Notes: generated from the sequence alone by a model not told the origin. Numbered from the stretch's first letter, positions 15,856 through 25,828 are shown. The stretch: DNA of 64,000 bases from Comamonadaceae bacterium (GCA_947455465.1 CANGNS010000014.1:1-64000), one strand, 5' to 3'. Program-made: numbers and translations.

Positions 15856-16758
15856 GTGCAATCGTTGACTTCGCGCGTTTTTTATTACCTGGTCAAGCGC
15901 CAGTTACGCAAATTGTCCGCCAACCGAGGCAACCTAGAGCAGGTGCGCGCGGCGCGTGACAAATCCTCGGCGCGCATGTTCAAAGTGCCCGCTGGCGTGA
16001 CAGTCAGCCCCGCGCAGCTTGGCGGCTTGCCCGGCGAGTGGCTGCGGCCCCAGGGCGCCAGCGCGGCGGGCGTGGTTTTGTATTTGCACGGCGGGGCCTA
16101 CATCACCGGCTCTTGCCATACGCACCGGGGTTTGGCCGGCCACTTGGCGCGTGCCGCTGATAGCGATTGTTTTTTGCTGGACTACCGGCTAGCGCCCGAG
16201 CATCCTTTTCCGGCGGCGGTCGATGACGCGCTGGCCGCCTACCTGGCGCTCCAGGCCGAGCAGCCCGTGCGCCCGGTGGCCCTGGCCGGTGACTCGGCCG
16301 GTGGCGGTTTGGCCCTGGCCTTGGCGCTGCGCCTGCGCGATGCGGGCCACAGTGTACCCGCTGCCATGGCGCTGCTTTCGCCTTGGACCGACCTGGCCCT
16401 GAGCCTGCCCACCCACCAAAGCAAGGCCGCCGTGGACCCGTTTTTCCCCGACACCACGATTTTGAGCGCCGCCGCCCAGATGTACGCCGCCCAGACGCCG
16501 CTGACGCATCCGCTGGTCTCGCCGCACTATGCGCCACTGCACGGTTTGCCGCCTACCCTCATCCATGTAGGCGAGCGCGAGGCTTTGATGGGCGACGCGC
16601 AAGCGCTGGCCAGCCAGATGCGCACCGCAGGCACGCCGGTGCAGCTGCAAGAGTTTGCGGGCATGTGGCACGTCTGGCAAATTTTTGCCGGGCGCTTTGC
16701 CGAGGCCGATGCCTCGGTCAAGGCGCTGGGGACTTTTTTGCGGGTGGCGCAGCCTTAA
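15856..16758 (+). CDS. alpha/beta hydrolase, hormone-sensitive-lipase family esterase
   Basis: A 300-residue HSL-type (family IV) esterase: oxyanion-hole motif LYLHGGAYITG (HGG at 78-80), nucleophile elbow LAGDSAGGGLAL (Ser147), DYRLAPEHPFPA, and a C-terminal histidine in FAGMWHVWQIF. It hydrolyses short-chain esters; the natural substrate is unknown. GTG 15856 is chosen as start because AGAAGGAAA (15841-15849) is properly spaced from it; a TTG at 15850 is too close. The gene follows marC by 27 bp and may belong to the same unit. Confidence 0.87.
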   Translation: MQSLTSRVFYYLVKRQLRKLSANRGNLEQVRAARDKSSARMFKVPAGVTVSPAQLGGLPGEWLRPQGASAAGVVLYLHGGAYITGSCHTHRGLAGHLARAADSDCFLLDYRLAPEHPFPAAVDDALAAYLALQAEQPVRPVALAGDSAGGGLALALALRLRDAGHSVPAAMALLSPWTDLALSLPTHQSKAAVDPFFPDTTILSAAAQMYAAQTPLTHPLVSPHYAPLHGLPPTLIHVGEREALMGDAQALASQMRTAGTPVQLQEFAGMWHVWQIFAGRFAEADASVKALGTFLRVAQP

Positions 16759-16770
16759 GCGCAAAGGCGG

Positions 16771-19491
16771 CTAAGCGCCAAACACCGCCGCCCACAAAGC
16801 CAGACCTGCTGCGCGCTGGGCGGAGACCTCGGCGGCCGGCAGCTGCGTGGGTGCTTCGTTCAGGCGCGCCCGGTGCTGAATCTGGCGCAGACTGCGGTAG
16901 GCGCGGGCTGCGTTGTCGCCAACCGGTGCGGGCAGCAAACCGGCTGCTTGCGCGCGCTCGAGCAGTGCGATATTGCCCACGTTGGCCACCAAGCTGCGGT
17001 GCGCAGCACCATGCGCCAGCACCAAAAACTGCACCGCAAACTCGATGTCCACCATGCCGCCCGGGCTGTGTTTGACGTCAAAGCGTTCGGCCGGCACCGG
17101 GTGGCCGGCGCGCACTTTGTCGCGCATGGCAGCGATCTCGGCGCGCAGCGCGGCGTGGTCGCGCGGGCTGCAAATCACCGCCTCGCGGATGGCATCAAAA
17201 CGGCTTTGCAGGTCCGGGCCGCCCAGTACGCAGCGCGCCCGCGTCATGGCCTGGTGTTCCCAGGTCCAGGCGGTGTTGGAGCCGCGTTGTTGCTGGTAGT
17301 CGGCGTAGGCGGCAAAAGTGCTCACCAGCAGGCCGGCGCTGCCATTGGGGCGCAGCGCGGTGTCGATTTCATACAAATCGCCCTCGCTGGTTTTGACGGT
17401 CAGCCAGTTGATCAGCTTGCGCACCAGCGCACCATAGATTTCACCGGCGCGCTCGTCCGGGTCGTCGTAGACAAACACGATGTCCAGATCGCCGCCGTAG
17501 CCCAGCTCTTTGCCGCCCAATTTGCCGTAGGCCACGATGGCAATGCGCGGCACCTCGGTATGCCGCTGCTTCATCCGCTGCCAGCACCAGCGCGTGGTGA
17601 TGCGCAGGAGCACCTCGGCCAGCGCGCTCAGGTCGTCGGCCACTTGCTCAACGGTAATGAGCCCCTCCACATCGCGCGCCAGGGTACGAAAGACTTCGGC
17701 ATGGTGTGCCCGGCGCAGCAAATTGAGCAGGCTTTCGTCGTCGGCCTGTCCGCTGCTGTGCAAAGCGCTGTGGCGGCGTTCTATGTCGGCCTCAAACTGC
17801 GCCGCGTCAAAACGCTCATGGACCATGGCGTTGCCGGCCAGCTCGTCGATCACGCCGGGGTGCTTGAGCAGGTAGCGCGCTGGCCAGCGCGCCGCGCCCA
17901 AGAGGCGCAACAGGCGCTGGTGCACCGAGGGGCGCTCCAGCAGCAAGGCCAAATAGCTTTCGCGGCGCAGCAAGGACTCCATCCAGTCCATTAGGCGCAG
18001 CGCGGCCTCGGGGGCAACGTCGCCGTCCTGCACCCATTGCGCCGTGCGCTGCACCAGGCGCAGCAGGCGGGCGCGCGATTCTTCGCGCAAGGCCAGCACA
18101 CGGGGCTGGTCGCGCCAGGCGCTCAGGCGCTCGCCCATGGCGGTGGGCAGTTGGGCGGCCAGCGCGTCAAAGTCGGGGCTGCTGCCGGTGGGTGAGGATG
18201 GGCCGGCCTCGGCCTTGCAGTCGCTGCAGGGCTTGGCTTCGCCGCCCAGCAGGGCGTCAAATTCCTGGGCCACGTTTTCGCGGTGAATGTCCAGTTGCGC
18301 CAAAAATTCGCTGGTGCGGGGGTAGCCCAAGGTGGCGGCGATCCAGGCCAGATCGGCATCGTCGGTGGGCAGCACATGGCTTTGCTGGTCGTCCAGGTAC
18401 TGGATGCGGTGTTCCACGCCGCGCAAAAACTCATAGGCTGCGTGCAGCGCCTGCGCGCGCGCTTGCGGCATTAGCCCGGCCTGGACCAAGCGCTGTAGCG
18501 CGCTCAGCGTGGGCCGGGTGCGCAGCTCGGGGAACTGGCCGCCGCGCACCACTTGCAGCAGTTGCACTGTAAATTCAATCTCGCGGATACCGCCGCGCGA
18601 GAGCTTCACATCGTTGTGCCGCTCGGGGTGGCCTGCGCTGCGCTTGCCCGCATGCGCCCGAATTTGCCGGTGCAGCACGCGCAGCGCGTCAAACACGTTG
18701 TAGTCCAGGTAGCGGCGAAACACAAAAGGCGTGACCACTGCGCGCAGTTGCAGCGCAAACGGGCTGCCCACGCTGGACAGGGGCGCTACCACCCGGCTTT
18801 TGAGCCAGGCAAAGCGCTCCCATTCGCGGCCCTGGGTTTGTAAATATTCTTCCAGCGCGCCCAAAGAGACCGCGGGCGGCCCCGAGTTGCCATTGGGCCG
18901 AAGCGCCAGATCGACACGAAACACAAAGCCATGCTCGGTGGTCTCGCCCATCAGTGTGTACAGCGCACGCACCAGTTTGCCGAAATACTCTTGGTTGGAA
19001 ATGCGACCGCGCCCGAGTTCGTCGCCCGCAGTCTCGCCCTCGCATTCGTAGATGTAAATCAGGTCGATGTCGCTGGACACATTGAGCTCGCGCGCGCCAA
19101 ACTTGCCCATGGCCAGCACGCACAGGCCGCAGGGCGCGCCCTGGAGGCCTTGCGGCTGGCCGTGGCGCAGCTGCAGTTCGGCCTTGGCCTGTTCCAAGGC
19201 GGCTTGCAGCGTCCACTCGGCCAGTTCGGTCATGGCCTGGGTAACCTGCGCCAGTGGCATTTGCCCTTGGCAATCGAGCCTTAATACCTGCGCCAGCACC
19301 GCCTGGCGGGTGATACGCAGGGCAGCGCCCAGGTCTTGGCCCTGGCTGCGCAGGCGCGTGTACAGGGCCTGCTGGACGGCTGCAAAAGGTTTTTCATCGG
19401 CCGCAAAAGCGTATTCCTGCCCGTAACGGCGCGCAATACGCTGTGCAAATCGAGAATGTTCAGCCCCCAGGAGCGGCGCATTGCGGGTCAT
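16771..19491 (-). CDS. glnE: bifunctional glutamine synthetase adenylyltransferase/adenylyl-removing enzyme
   Basis: A 906-residue protein, slightly shorter than the E. coli enzyme (946). Both nucleotidyltransferase halves are present: MGKFGARELNVSSDIDLIYI in the adenylyl-removing N-terminal domain and GKLGGKELGYGGDLDIVFVY in the adenylylating C-terminal domain. Each is followed by its companion motif, KLSRGGIREIEFTVQLLQ and KHSPGGMVDIEFAVQFL. It tunes glutamine synthetase activity to nitrogen status together with PII. The gene is convergent with the esterase gene (12-bp gap) and diverges from yhdP across 26 bp. Confidence 0.97.
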   Translation of the reverse strand: MTRNAPLLGAEHSRFAQRIARRYGQEYAFAADEKPFAAVQQALYTRLRSQGQDLGAALRITRQAVLAQVLRLDCQGQMPLAQVTQAMTELAEWTLQAALEQAKAELQLRHGQPQGLQGAPCGLCVLAMGKFGARELNVSSDIDLIYIYECEGETAGDELGRGRISNQEYFGKLVRALYTLMGETTEHGFVFRVDLALRPNGNSGPPAVSLGALEEYLQTQGREWERFAWLKSRVVAPLSSVGSPFALQLRAVVTPFVFRRYLDYNVFDALRVLHRQIRAHAGKRSAGHPERHNDVKLSRGGIREIEFTVQLLQVVRGGQFPELRTRPTLSALQRLVQAGLMPQARAQALHAAYEFLRGVEHRIQYLDDQQSHVLPTDDADLAWIAATLGYPRTSEFLAQLDIHRENVAQEFDALLGGEAKPCSDCKAEAGPSSPTGSSPDFDALAAQLPTAMGERLSAWRDQPRVLALREESRARLLRLVQRTAQWVQDGDVAPEAALRLMDWMESLLRRESYLALLLERPSVHQRLLRLLGAARWPARYLLKHPGVIDELAGNAMVHERFDAAQFEADIERRHSALHSSGQADDESLLNLLRRAHHAEVFRTLARDVEGLITVEQVADDLSALAEVLLRITTRWCWQRMKQRHTEVPRIAIVAYGKLGGKELGYGGDLDIVFVYDDPDERAGEIYGALVRKLINWLTVKTSEGDLYEIDTALRPNGSAGLLVSTFAAYADYQQQRGSNTAWTWEHQAMTRARCVLGGPDLQSRFDAIREAVICSPRDHAALRAEIAAMRDKVRAGHPVPAERFDVKHSPGGMVDIEFAVQFLVLAHGAAHRSLVANVGNIALLERAQAAGLLPAPVGDNAARAYRSLRQIQHRARLNEAPTQLPAAEVSAQRAAGLALWAAVFGA

Positions 19492-19517
19492 AATTCCCTG
19501 CTAACTGCTAGATACCC

Positions 19518-22500
19518 ATGATTGACACGCCCCAAGCCCCTACGCCCGCCCTGCTCCGGGCCGCGGCGTGGGCCCAGCGCCTGCTCTGGCTGGTGGTCGC
19601 AGGCTGGGTTTTGCTGGGGGCGATGTGGGCGGGTTTGCACTTTGTCATTGTGCCCCGAATCGACGAATTGCGCCCTTGGCTGGAGCAGCAAGCCAGCCGG
19701 GCGGTCGGTGTCCCGGTGCGGATTGCCAGCGTCCAGGCTACATCGAACGGTTTAATTCCTTCGGTCGAGCTGCGCGATGTGCAGCTGATTGACCGCCAAG
19801 GCCGTGTGGCCCTGGAGCTGGGCTCGGTGCGCGCAGCCATTTCGCCGCGCTCTTTGTGGTCTGGTGGTTTGGAGCAGCTCTATATTGACAGCCCCACGCT
19901 GGATATTCGCCGCGCTGCCGATGGCAGTTTTTGGATTGCCGGCTTGCAAATCAGCCAGGCCGACAGCGGCCCCAGCGACAGCGCCGATTGGCTGATGAGC
20001 CAGCCCGAGGTGGCCATCCGCCACGGCAGCGTGCGCTGGACCGACGAAACCCGTGACGTGCCGGTGCTCGAATTGGACGATGTGGACCTGGTCTTGCGCA
20101 GCCGCCACCTGCGCCACAGCCTGCGCCTGGACGCCAGCCCGCCAGCGCACTGGGGCGAGCGCCTCAATGTGCAAGGCGTGTTCAGCCACCCTTTGCTCAG
20201 CCGCCACCCGGGCCGCTGGCAGGACTGGAAAGGGCAGGCTTACGCGTTTTTCAGCCATGTGGACTGGAGCGCGCTGCGCGTCTACCTGGACGCCGGCCCC
20301 GACGTCAGCCGGGGCCGGGGCAGCGTGCGCGCCTGGCTCGATATCGCCCCAGGCCGGGTCACTGGCGCCACCGCCGATGTCTTGCTCAGCGATGTGCTTT
20401 TGCGCCAGGGCGCTGAGCAAACACCCGTGGTATTGCCTACGGCCTCGGGCCGGCTGGCTGCGCGCCAACTCGACGGCGGCATGGAGTACACCACCCGCGA
20501 TTTGCAGTTTGAGACCGCCGATGGCGTGCGCTGGCCCGGCGGCAATGCCCGTCTGTCTTTGTGGGACGGGCGCGCCCCCGCTGATACGCATGCCCAAGGC
20601 GTGCCCGCCCATGGTGAACTGAGCGCCGAGCGCCTGGACTTGGCCGCCCTGAGCCAAGTGGCCCAGCGCCTGCCGCTGGCACCCAAAGCGCGCCACATGC
20701 TGGAGGCCTATGCGCCGGCCGGTTTGGTGCAAAAACTCAGCGCCAGCTGGAAAGGCCCTGCAGGCGAGCCCGATACCTACACCGCCAAAGGCCAGGTAAA
20801 GGGTTTGGGCTTGGCGGCCCAGGCTGACGGCAGCCCGGGCTTTCAAGGCCTGGATGTGGAGTTTGACCTGGGTGAACGCGAAGGCCGTGCCAAAGTGGCC
20901 ATGGCCGGCGGCTTGATCGACCTGGGCCCGCGCTGGGCCGACCCGCGCGTAGCCGTCCAAGAACTGGCCGCCGAGGTGCAGTGGCGCAAGGAGCCCACGC
21001 GTTACAGCGTCAGCGCCAGCAACCTGCGTATCAACACTGCCGATGCGCAAGGCGTCTTGCAGGGCAGTTGGTCGCATGTGCCGGGCGCGCCGGGGCCGGG
21101 AGTGCTCGATGTGCAAGGGCTTTTTAGCCGCGTCGAGCTGGCCCGGGTGCAGCGCTACCTGCCCGCTGTCATGTTCAAGCAAACCCGCGAATACTTGCGT
21201 GATGCCGTGCTGGCCGGCACCGCTTCGGCGGTCAAGCTCAAGCTCAAAGGCGATTTGAAAGACTTTCCGTTTGCCCAAAGCCGCCAGGGTGAGTTCCGCG
21301 TAGCCGGCACGGTGGCCAACGCCACCTACGCCTATGTGCCCGCCAGCTACATGCCAGTGGGCAAAAAACCTTGGCCGGTGTTTACCCAGCTCAATGGCGA
21401 AATCGTGATCGACCAGCGCGCGCTGTCACTCGCTGGCATGCGCGGTCTGTGGGGCGCCGTGCCGCTGGTGCGCGGCGATGCCGTGATCGATAACCTGTAC
21501 GGCCAGGCGACGGTCTCGGTGCTGGCCCAGGGCAAGAGCCCGCTGGCCGATGCGCTGGCCGTGGTCAACAACTCGGCCGCCGGTGACTTGATGGACCAGG
21601 CCTTGGCCAAAGCGGTAGTTAGCGGGCCGGCCGACTACCGCGTCAAGCTGGATTTTCCGCTGGCCGATACCAGCCACATTGCGGTGCAGGGCATGGTCAA
21701 TTTGCAGGGCAATGACGTGCAAATGAGCCCCGCCATGCCGCGCATTGCCAAAGCGCGCGGGCCGATCAGCTTTACCGAGTTTGGTTTTCAGGTCAATGGC
21801 GTCACGGGGCGCAGCTTTGGCGGCGAGGTGCGCATTGAGGGCAGCTTGAACGGCTTTGGCGAAGCCCCGCCGCTGCCGGCCAAGGCCGGTGAAGCCGTGC
21901 TGCGGACCAGCCCGGCGGTATTGCGCCTGGAAGGGCGCGCCACCGCCGAAGGATTGCGCGAGACAGCAGAAATCGGCGCGCTGGCCGATATCGGCCATTA
22001 CGCCAGCGGCGCAACCACCTACCAGGCGACGATCGGCCTGCGTGGCGGAGCCCCGGATATCACGGTGCAGTCCAGTTTGGTGGGCCTGGCGCTGGCTTTG
22101 CCGGCGCCGCTGGCCAAATCGGCCGAGGCCGCCTTGCCCTTGCGTTTGCAGGTGGGCCCAGCGCGCGAGGGCCTGGCGCTGGCCGGCCTGCCGCTGAAAA
22201 ACCAAGAGCAATGGCAAATGTCGCTGGGCCAGGTAGCGGCGCTGACCTTGGTGCGCGACCTCTCAACCAACACGCCAAAGGTGCTGCGCGGCAGCATGGC
22301 ACTGGGCAGCAATGCGCTAGAACCCCTGGCTTTGCCAGCCCAGGGCGTGGCAGCGCGCGTGGCGGTCGCCGCTTTGGATGTGGATGCCTGGTCGGCCCTA
22401 TTTGCGGGTGGCGACGCTGCGGGCAAACGCAAAGCGGCCAGCACGCCGCAGTTTGATCTAGGCCCCGACTACCTGCCCAACACGGTGCAACTGCAAGCCC

Positions 22501-23636
22501 GTGACATTAGCTGGAGCGGCCATGCGCTGCACGGCGTCAGCCTCAAGGCCACCCACGACGGACCGGTGTGGCGCGCGCAAATCGAGGCCACCGAGTTTGC
22601 CGGTTTGCTCGAATACCGGCAGGCGGCCACCGCCTTGGCAGCCAAAGACCGTGCCAATGCCGGACGCTTGTATGCGCGCCTCTCGCGCCTGACGCTGGGC
22701 GCCAGTGCGGCGCAAGAGGTAGACAGCTTGCTCGATGAGCAGCCCATCAGCATTCCGGCGCTCGATGTGGTGGTGGAAGATTTTGAGTTGCAAGGCAAAA
22801 AACTCGGCCGACTGGAGCTTGAAGCGGTCAACCAAAGCTCTAGCATCGCCCGCGATACCCAGCGCGAGTGGTTGCTCAAGCGCTTTAACGTCAGTACGCC
22901 CGAGGCCGTGCTCAACGCCAGCGGTTCGTGGCGGCTGCAGCCACCGGCGCCCGGTGCGGCCGCCGCCTTGCCGACGGACTCTATGCGCGATAGACGCCGC
23001 ACGCAGCTTGACTTCAAGCTCGACATCAAAGACGCTGGTAATGTGCTGGCCCGTTTTGGCATGAAAAACGTGGTGCGCAACGGCCACGGCAAGATTGAAG
23101 GCCAGGTCGGCTGGCTGGGCTCACCCATCACGCTGGACTACCCGAGCATGAGCGGAAGTTTCAATGTGAACGTCGAAGACGGCCAGTTCCTCAAAGCTGA
23201 CCCTGGCATTGCCAAACTCTTGGGCGTGCTGAGCCTGCAGTCGCTGCCCCGGCGCTTGATGTTTGATTTTCGGGATGTGTTCTACGAAGGCTTTGCATTT
23301 GATTTTTTCCGGGGCGATGTGGCCATCGCCCAAGGCGTGGCGCGCACCGGTAATTTGCAAATGAAAGGCGTGACGGCCACCGTCATCATGGACGGCAGTG
23401 CGGACATTGCCAAAGAAACCCAGTCCATCCGCGTGGTGGTGGTGCCCGAGATCAATGCCGGTAGCGCCTCGTTGCTGACGGCGGCGGTCAACCCGGTGAT
23501 GGGTCTTTCCTCGTTCTTGGCGCAGCTGGTTTTGCGCAAGCCATTGATCGATGCCAACACCAAGGAGTTGTACATTGATGGGTCGTGGCTGGAGCCACGC
23601 ATCACTGAAGTCGACCGCAACAAAACACCGCCTTAA
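19518..23636 (+). CDS. yhdP: YhdP-family AsmA-like envelope protein
   Basis: A 1372-residue protein, the size of YhdP. One N-terminal membrane segment (about residues 21-43, LLWLVVAGWVLLGAMW) anchors a long periplasmic beta-rich region; the C-terminal part carries DUF3971/AsmA_2 stretches such as LKSADP-like QFLKADPGIAKLLGVLSLQS and IRVVVVPEINAGSASL. YhdP, TamB and YdbH form hydrophobic bridges that move phospholipid to the outer membrane. It is transcribed away from glnE and is followed by the amidase gene after 33 bp, a pairing common in proteobacteria near tldD or nit genes. Confidence 0.92.
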   Translation: MIDTPQAPTPALLRAAAWAQRLLWLVVAGWVLLGAMWAGLHFVIVPRIDELRPWLEQQASRAVGVPVRIASVQATSNGLIPSVELRDVQLIDRQGRVALELGSVRAAISPRSLWSGGLEQLYIDSPTLDIRRAADGSFWIAGLQISQADSGPSDSADWLMSQPEVAIRHGSVRWTDETRDVPVLELDDVDLVLRSRHLRHSLRLDASPPAHWGERLNVQGVFSHPLLSRHPGRWQDWKGQAYAFFSHVDWSALRVYLDAGPDVSRGRGSVRAWLDIAPGRVTGATADVLLSDVLLRQGAEQTPVVLPTASGRLAARQLDGGMEYTTRDLQFETADGVRWPGGNARLSLWDGRAPADTHAQGVPAHGELSAERLDLAALSQVAQRLPLAPKARHMLEAYAPAGLVQKLSASWKGPAGEPDTYTAKGQVKGLGLAAQADGSPGFQGLDVEFDLGEREGRAKVAMAGGLIDLGPRWADPRVAVQELAAEVQWRKEPTRYSVSASNLRINTADAQGVLQGSWSHVPGAPGPGVLDVQGLFSRVELARVQRYLPAVMFKQTREYLRDAVLAGTASAVKLKLKGDLKDFPFAQSRQGEFRVAGTVANATYAYVPASYMPVGKKPWPVFTQLNGEIVIDQRALSLAGMRGLWGAVPLVRGDAVIDNLYGQATVSVLAQGKSPLADALAVVNNSAAGDLMDQALAKAVVSGPADYRVKLDFPLADTSHIAVQGMVNLQGNDVQMSPAMPRIAKARGPISFTEFGFQVNGVTGRSFGGEVRIEGSLNGFGEAPPLPAKAGEAVLRTSPAVLRLEGRATAEGLRETAEIGALADIGHYASGATTYQATIGLRGGAPDITVQSSLVGLALALPAPLAKSAEAALPLRLQVGPAREGLALAGLPLKNQEQWQMSLGQVAALTLVRDLSTNTPKVLRGSMALGSNALEPLALPAQGVAARVAVAALDVDAWSALFAGGDAAGKRKAASTPQFDLGPDYLPNTVQLQARDISWSGHALHGVSLKATHDGPVWRAQIEATEFAGLLEYRQAATALAAKDRANAGRLYARLSRLTLGASAAQEVDSLLDEQPISIPALDVVVEDFELQGKKLGRLELEAVNQSSSIARDTQREWLLKRFNVSTPEAVLNASGSWRLQPPAPGAAAALPTDSMRDRRRTQLDFKLDIKDAGNVLARFGMKNVVRNGHGKIEGQVGWLGSPITLDYPSMSGSFNVNVEDGQFLKADPGIAKLLGVLSLQSLPRRLMFDFRDVFYEGFAFDFFRGDVAIAQGVARTGNLQMKGVTATVIMDGSADIAKETQSIRVVVVPEINAGSASLLTAAVNPVMGLSSFLAQLVLRKPLIDANTKELYIDGSWLEPRITEVDRNKTPP

Positions 23637-23669
23637 TGCATTGAAGGCGCGCCACAGGAGTTTTTGCCG

Positions 23670-24494
23670 ATGAAAGTTGCTGCAATTCAAATGGTCTCAA
23701 CCGGCGTGCTCGCCGACAACCTGGCGCAAGCCGCCACCTTGCTGGCCCAAGCCGCCCAAGCCGGTGCCGAATTGGCCGTGCTGCCTGAATATTTTTGCCT
23801 GATCGGTCGCCACGACAGTGACAAGCTGGCTTTGCAAGAGGCCTTTGGCAGCGGCCCGATTCAAGACTTTTTAGCGGCGCAAGCGCGCCAGCACGGGCTG
23901 TGGCTGGTAGGCGGCACCTTGCCCCTGCGCACCGAGGGGGACGACAGCGGCACGCACGTCTTTAACAGCAGCCTGGCCTTTGATCCGCAAGGCCAATGCG
24001 CTGCGCGCTATGACAAGATGCATTTGTTCCGCTTTGACAATGGCACCGAGGCCTATGACGAGTCGCGTGTGCTGCAAGCGGGCAGTGTGCCTGCGCAGTT
24101 TGCCCTGGCTTCGCGCGATGGCCACCGCTGGAATATTGGGCTGAGCGTGTGCTATGACCTGCGCTTTGCCGAGCTCTACCGGCACTACGCCGCCTCGGGC
24201 GCCGACTTGCTGTTGGTGCCCAGCGCCTTCACCCACACCACGGGTGCGGCGCACTGGGAGGTTTTGCTGCGCGCCCGCGCTATCGAAAACCTGAGCTATG
24301 TGTTGGCCGCCGCCCAAGGTGGCACGCACCCCAGCGGGCGCCAGACCTGGGGCCAGTCCATCGTGATTGACCCCTGGGGCGCGGTGCTGGCGCAGCAGGC
24401 CCAAGGTCCGGGTGTGGTTTTGGCCGATATCGACGCCGCAGCGCTCGCCCAGCGGCGCGTGCAGTTGCCCGCTTTGCAGCACCGCTTGCTGTGA
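23670..24494 (+). CDS. carbon-nitrogen hydrolase (Nit1/Nit2-type amidase)
   Basis: A 274-residue nitrilase-superfamily protein with the full Glu-Lys-Cys triad: Glu40 in VLPEYFCL, Lys116 in YDKMHLFRFD and Cys161 in GLSVCYDLRFAELYR. The motifs match the Nit branch (deaminated glutathione amidase or omega-amidase), which repairs side products of transaminases; the exact substrate is open. ATG 23670 is chosen because ACAGGAG at 23654-23660 is 9 nt upstream. It lies 33 bp behind yhdP, probably in the same transcript. Confidence 0.9.
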   Translation: MKVAAIQMVSTGVLADNLAQAATLLAQAAQAGAELAVLPEYFCLIGRHDSDKLALQEAFGSGPIQDFLAAQARQHGLWLVGGTLPLRTEGDDSGTHVFNSSLAFDPQGQCAARYDKMHLFRFDNGTEAYDESRVLQAGSVPAQFALASRDGHRWNIGLSVCYDLRFAELYRHYAASGADLLLVPSAFTHTTGAAHWEVLLRARAIENLSYVLAAAQGGTHPSGRQTWGQSIVIDPWGAVLAQQAQGPGVVLADIDAAALAQRRVQLPALQHRLL

Positions 24495-24513
24495 ACGCGG
24501 CGCTCAGCGTGGC

Positions 24514-24645
24514 TCAGGGCGGCGGAGTTTGGTCATCCCTGGGCGGCGGCAGCTCGCCTTTATCCCGCCCGGAAAACATGGTCCACCAAACGATGCCGAT
24601 CAAGATCAGGCCAGCGCCCAGGGCTTCTAACAGTATCAAGGTCAT
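24514..24645 (-). CDS. small single-span membrane protein, antisense to the start of mltA
   Basis: A 43-residue protein: one membrane helix (TLILLEALGAGLILIGIVWW), then T-M-F-S-G-R-D-K-G-E-L and a Pro/Asp-rich tail. The pattern of a short helix ending in I-V-W-W-T-M followed by a charged tail is one I associate with small uncharacterised proteins of Burkholderiales, but I cannot verify this here. It lies entirely opposite the 5' end of the mltA frame, and its ATG (24645-24643) shares two bases with a candidate mltA start at 24644. No good ribosome binding site is visible. It could be real or a by-product of the opposite strand. Confidence 0.5.
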   Translation of the reverse strand: MTLILLEALGAGLILIGIVWWTMFSGRDKGELPPPRDDQTPPP

Positions 24646-25795
24646 GGGGTGTGCGGCAGTTGCCGCGTTGTGCGCGCTGATTGTAGGTAGCCTGAGCGGT
24701 TGCGCCAGCGTCAGTTTGCAAGAGGCGGTGCCCGTGGCTGCGCCGGTGGCAGCAAGCCCAGCTACGCCGACCGTTGCGTCCGAGCCAGCGCGTGTGATCG
24801 GACAGGCGCGTAGCCGCTGGGTGGCGGTGCCCTGGAGCAGCCTGCCCGGCTGGGAGCAAGACCAATGGGAACCCGCGTGGCGCGCCTGGCAGAAAAGTTG
24901 CGAACGCGCCGCCACCATGCCGGCGGCTCTTTCGGCGCTGTGCCCGCAAGTGCGGGCCTTGGCCGGTGCCGAGCGCGCCGCCCAAAGCGCCTGGATGCAG
25001 CGCAGCTTGCAGCCCTACCGTGTCGAGAGCCTGCAAGGCGAGACGCAAGGTTTGCTTACCGGGTATTACGAACCTCTGTTCGAGGCCAGCCGCACGCCAA
25101 GCGCCGCGTTTTCGGTGCCGCTGTACGGGCCGCCGGTAGGCTTGGTTCGAGGTAAACCTTGGTACACACGCCAAGAAATCGAGACTTTGCCCGAGGCCAA
25201 GTCCGCGCTCAAGGGCCGCGTCATCGCCTACTTGGCCGATCCGATTGATGCCTTGGTGCTGCAAATTCAAGGTTCGGGGCGTATCCGCTTGCCACTGACT
25301 GATGGCAGCGCGCGCACCGTGCGCCTGGGCTTTGCGGGAACCAACGAGCAGCCGTACCAAAGCATTGGCAAGTGGCTGCTAGAACAAGGCCTGACGCGCG
25401 ATGCGACCTGGCTGGGCATCAAAGACTGGCTGGCGCGCAACCCGCAGCGCCAGCAGGAACTGCTCTGGCGCAACCCGCGCATGGTGTTTTTTAAAGAGGA
25501 GCCGCTGGCCGAAGCCGATGCGCAACTCGGGCCCCGGGGCGCCCAGGGCGTGGCCTTGACGCCGGGCCGCTCGATTGCCGTGGACCCGGGCAGCATGCCT
25601 TACGGTACGCCGGTGTGGATCAGCTCCGCCGGGGGCGCTGGCACGCTGCAGCAACTGGTGCTGGCCCAGGACACAGGCAGTGCCATCGTTGGTGCGGTAC
25701 GGGCCGACTTTTTTGCCGGCGCGGGCGCGCAGGCTGGCGAACTGGCGGGGCGGCTTAAGCAGCCCTTGCAGATGTGGGTGTTGTGGCCGAGGTGA
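24593..25795 (+). CDS. mltA: membrane-bound lytic murein transglycosylase A
   Basis: A 400-residue lipoprotein; the lipobox LSGC places the lipidated cysteine at residue 37 from this start. MltA stretches are TGYYEPLFEASR, VLQIQGSGRIRLPL, the 3D-domain AVDPGSMPYGTPVWI and VLAQDTGSAIVGAVRADFF, the last with the catalytic-domain aspartates. It cleaves peptidoglycan to 1,6-anhydromuropeptides at the outer membrane. ATG 24593 gives a signal peptide with Lys/Arg before the hydrophobic core; ATG 24644 would remove all positive charge but would avoid overlapping the antisense small gene. The frame also extends to a GTG at 24491 that overlaps the amidase stop. Confidence 0.92.
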   Translation: MPIKIRPAPRASNSIKVMGCAAVAALCALIVGSLSGCASVSLQEAVPVAAPVAASPATPTVASEPARVIGQARSRWVAVPWSSLPGWEQDQWEPAWRAWQKSCERAATMPAALSALCPQVRALAGAERAAQSAWMQRSLQPYRVESLQGETQGLLTGYYEPLFEASRTPSAAFSVPLYGPPVGLVRGKPWYTRQEIETLPEAKSALKGRVIAYLADPIDALVLQIQGSGRIRLPLTDGSARTVRLGFAGTNEQPYQSIGKWLLEQGLTRDATWLGIKDWLARNPQRQQELLWRNPRMVFFKEEPLAEADAQLGPRGAQGVALTPGRSIAVDPGSMPYGTPVWISSAGGAGTLQQLVLAQDTGSAIVGAVRADFFAGAGAQAGELAGRLKQPLQMWVLWPR

Positions 25796-25828
25796 AGCCT
25801 GTCAAAGTTGGCGCCTGGGAAAGCAACT

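Noticed and set aside
19752-21278. A 508-codon open frame antisense to yhdP
   Set aside because: Composition is that of a codon shadow and the sense strand encodes a clear YhdP protein.
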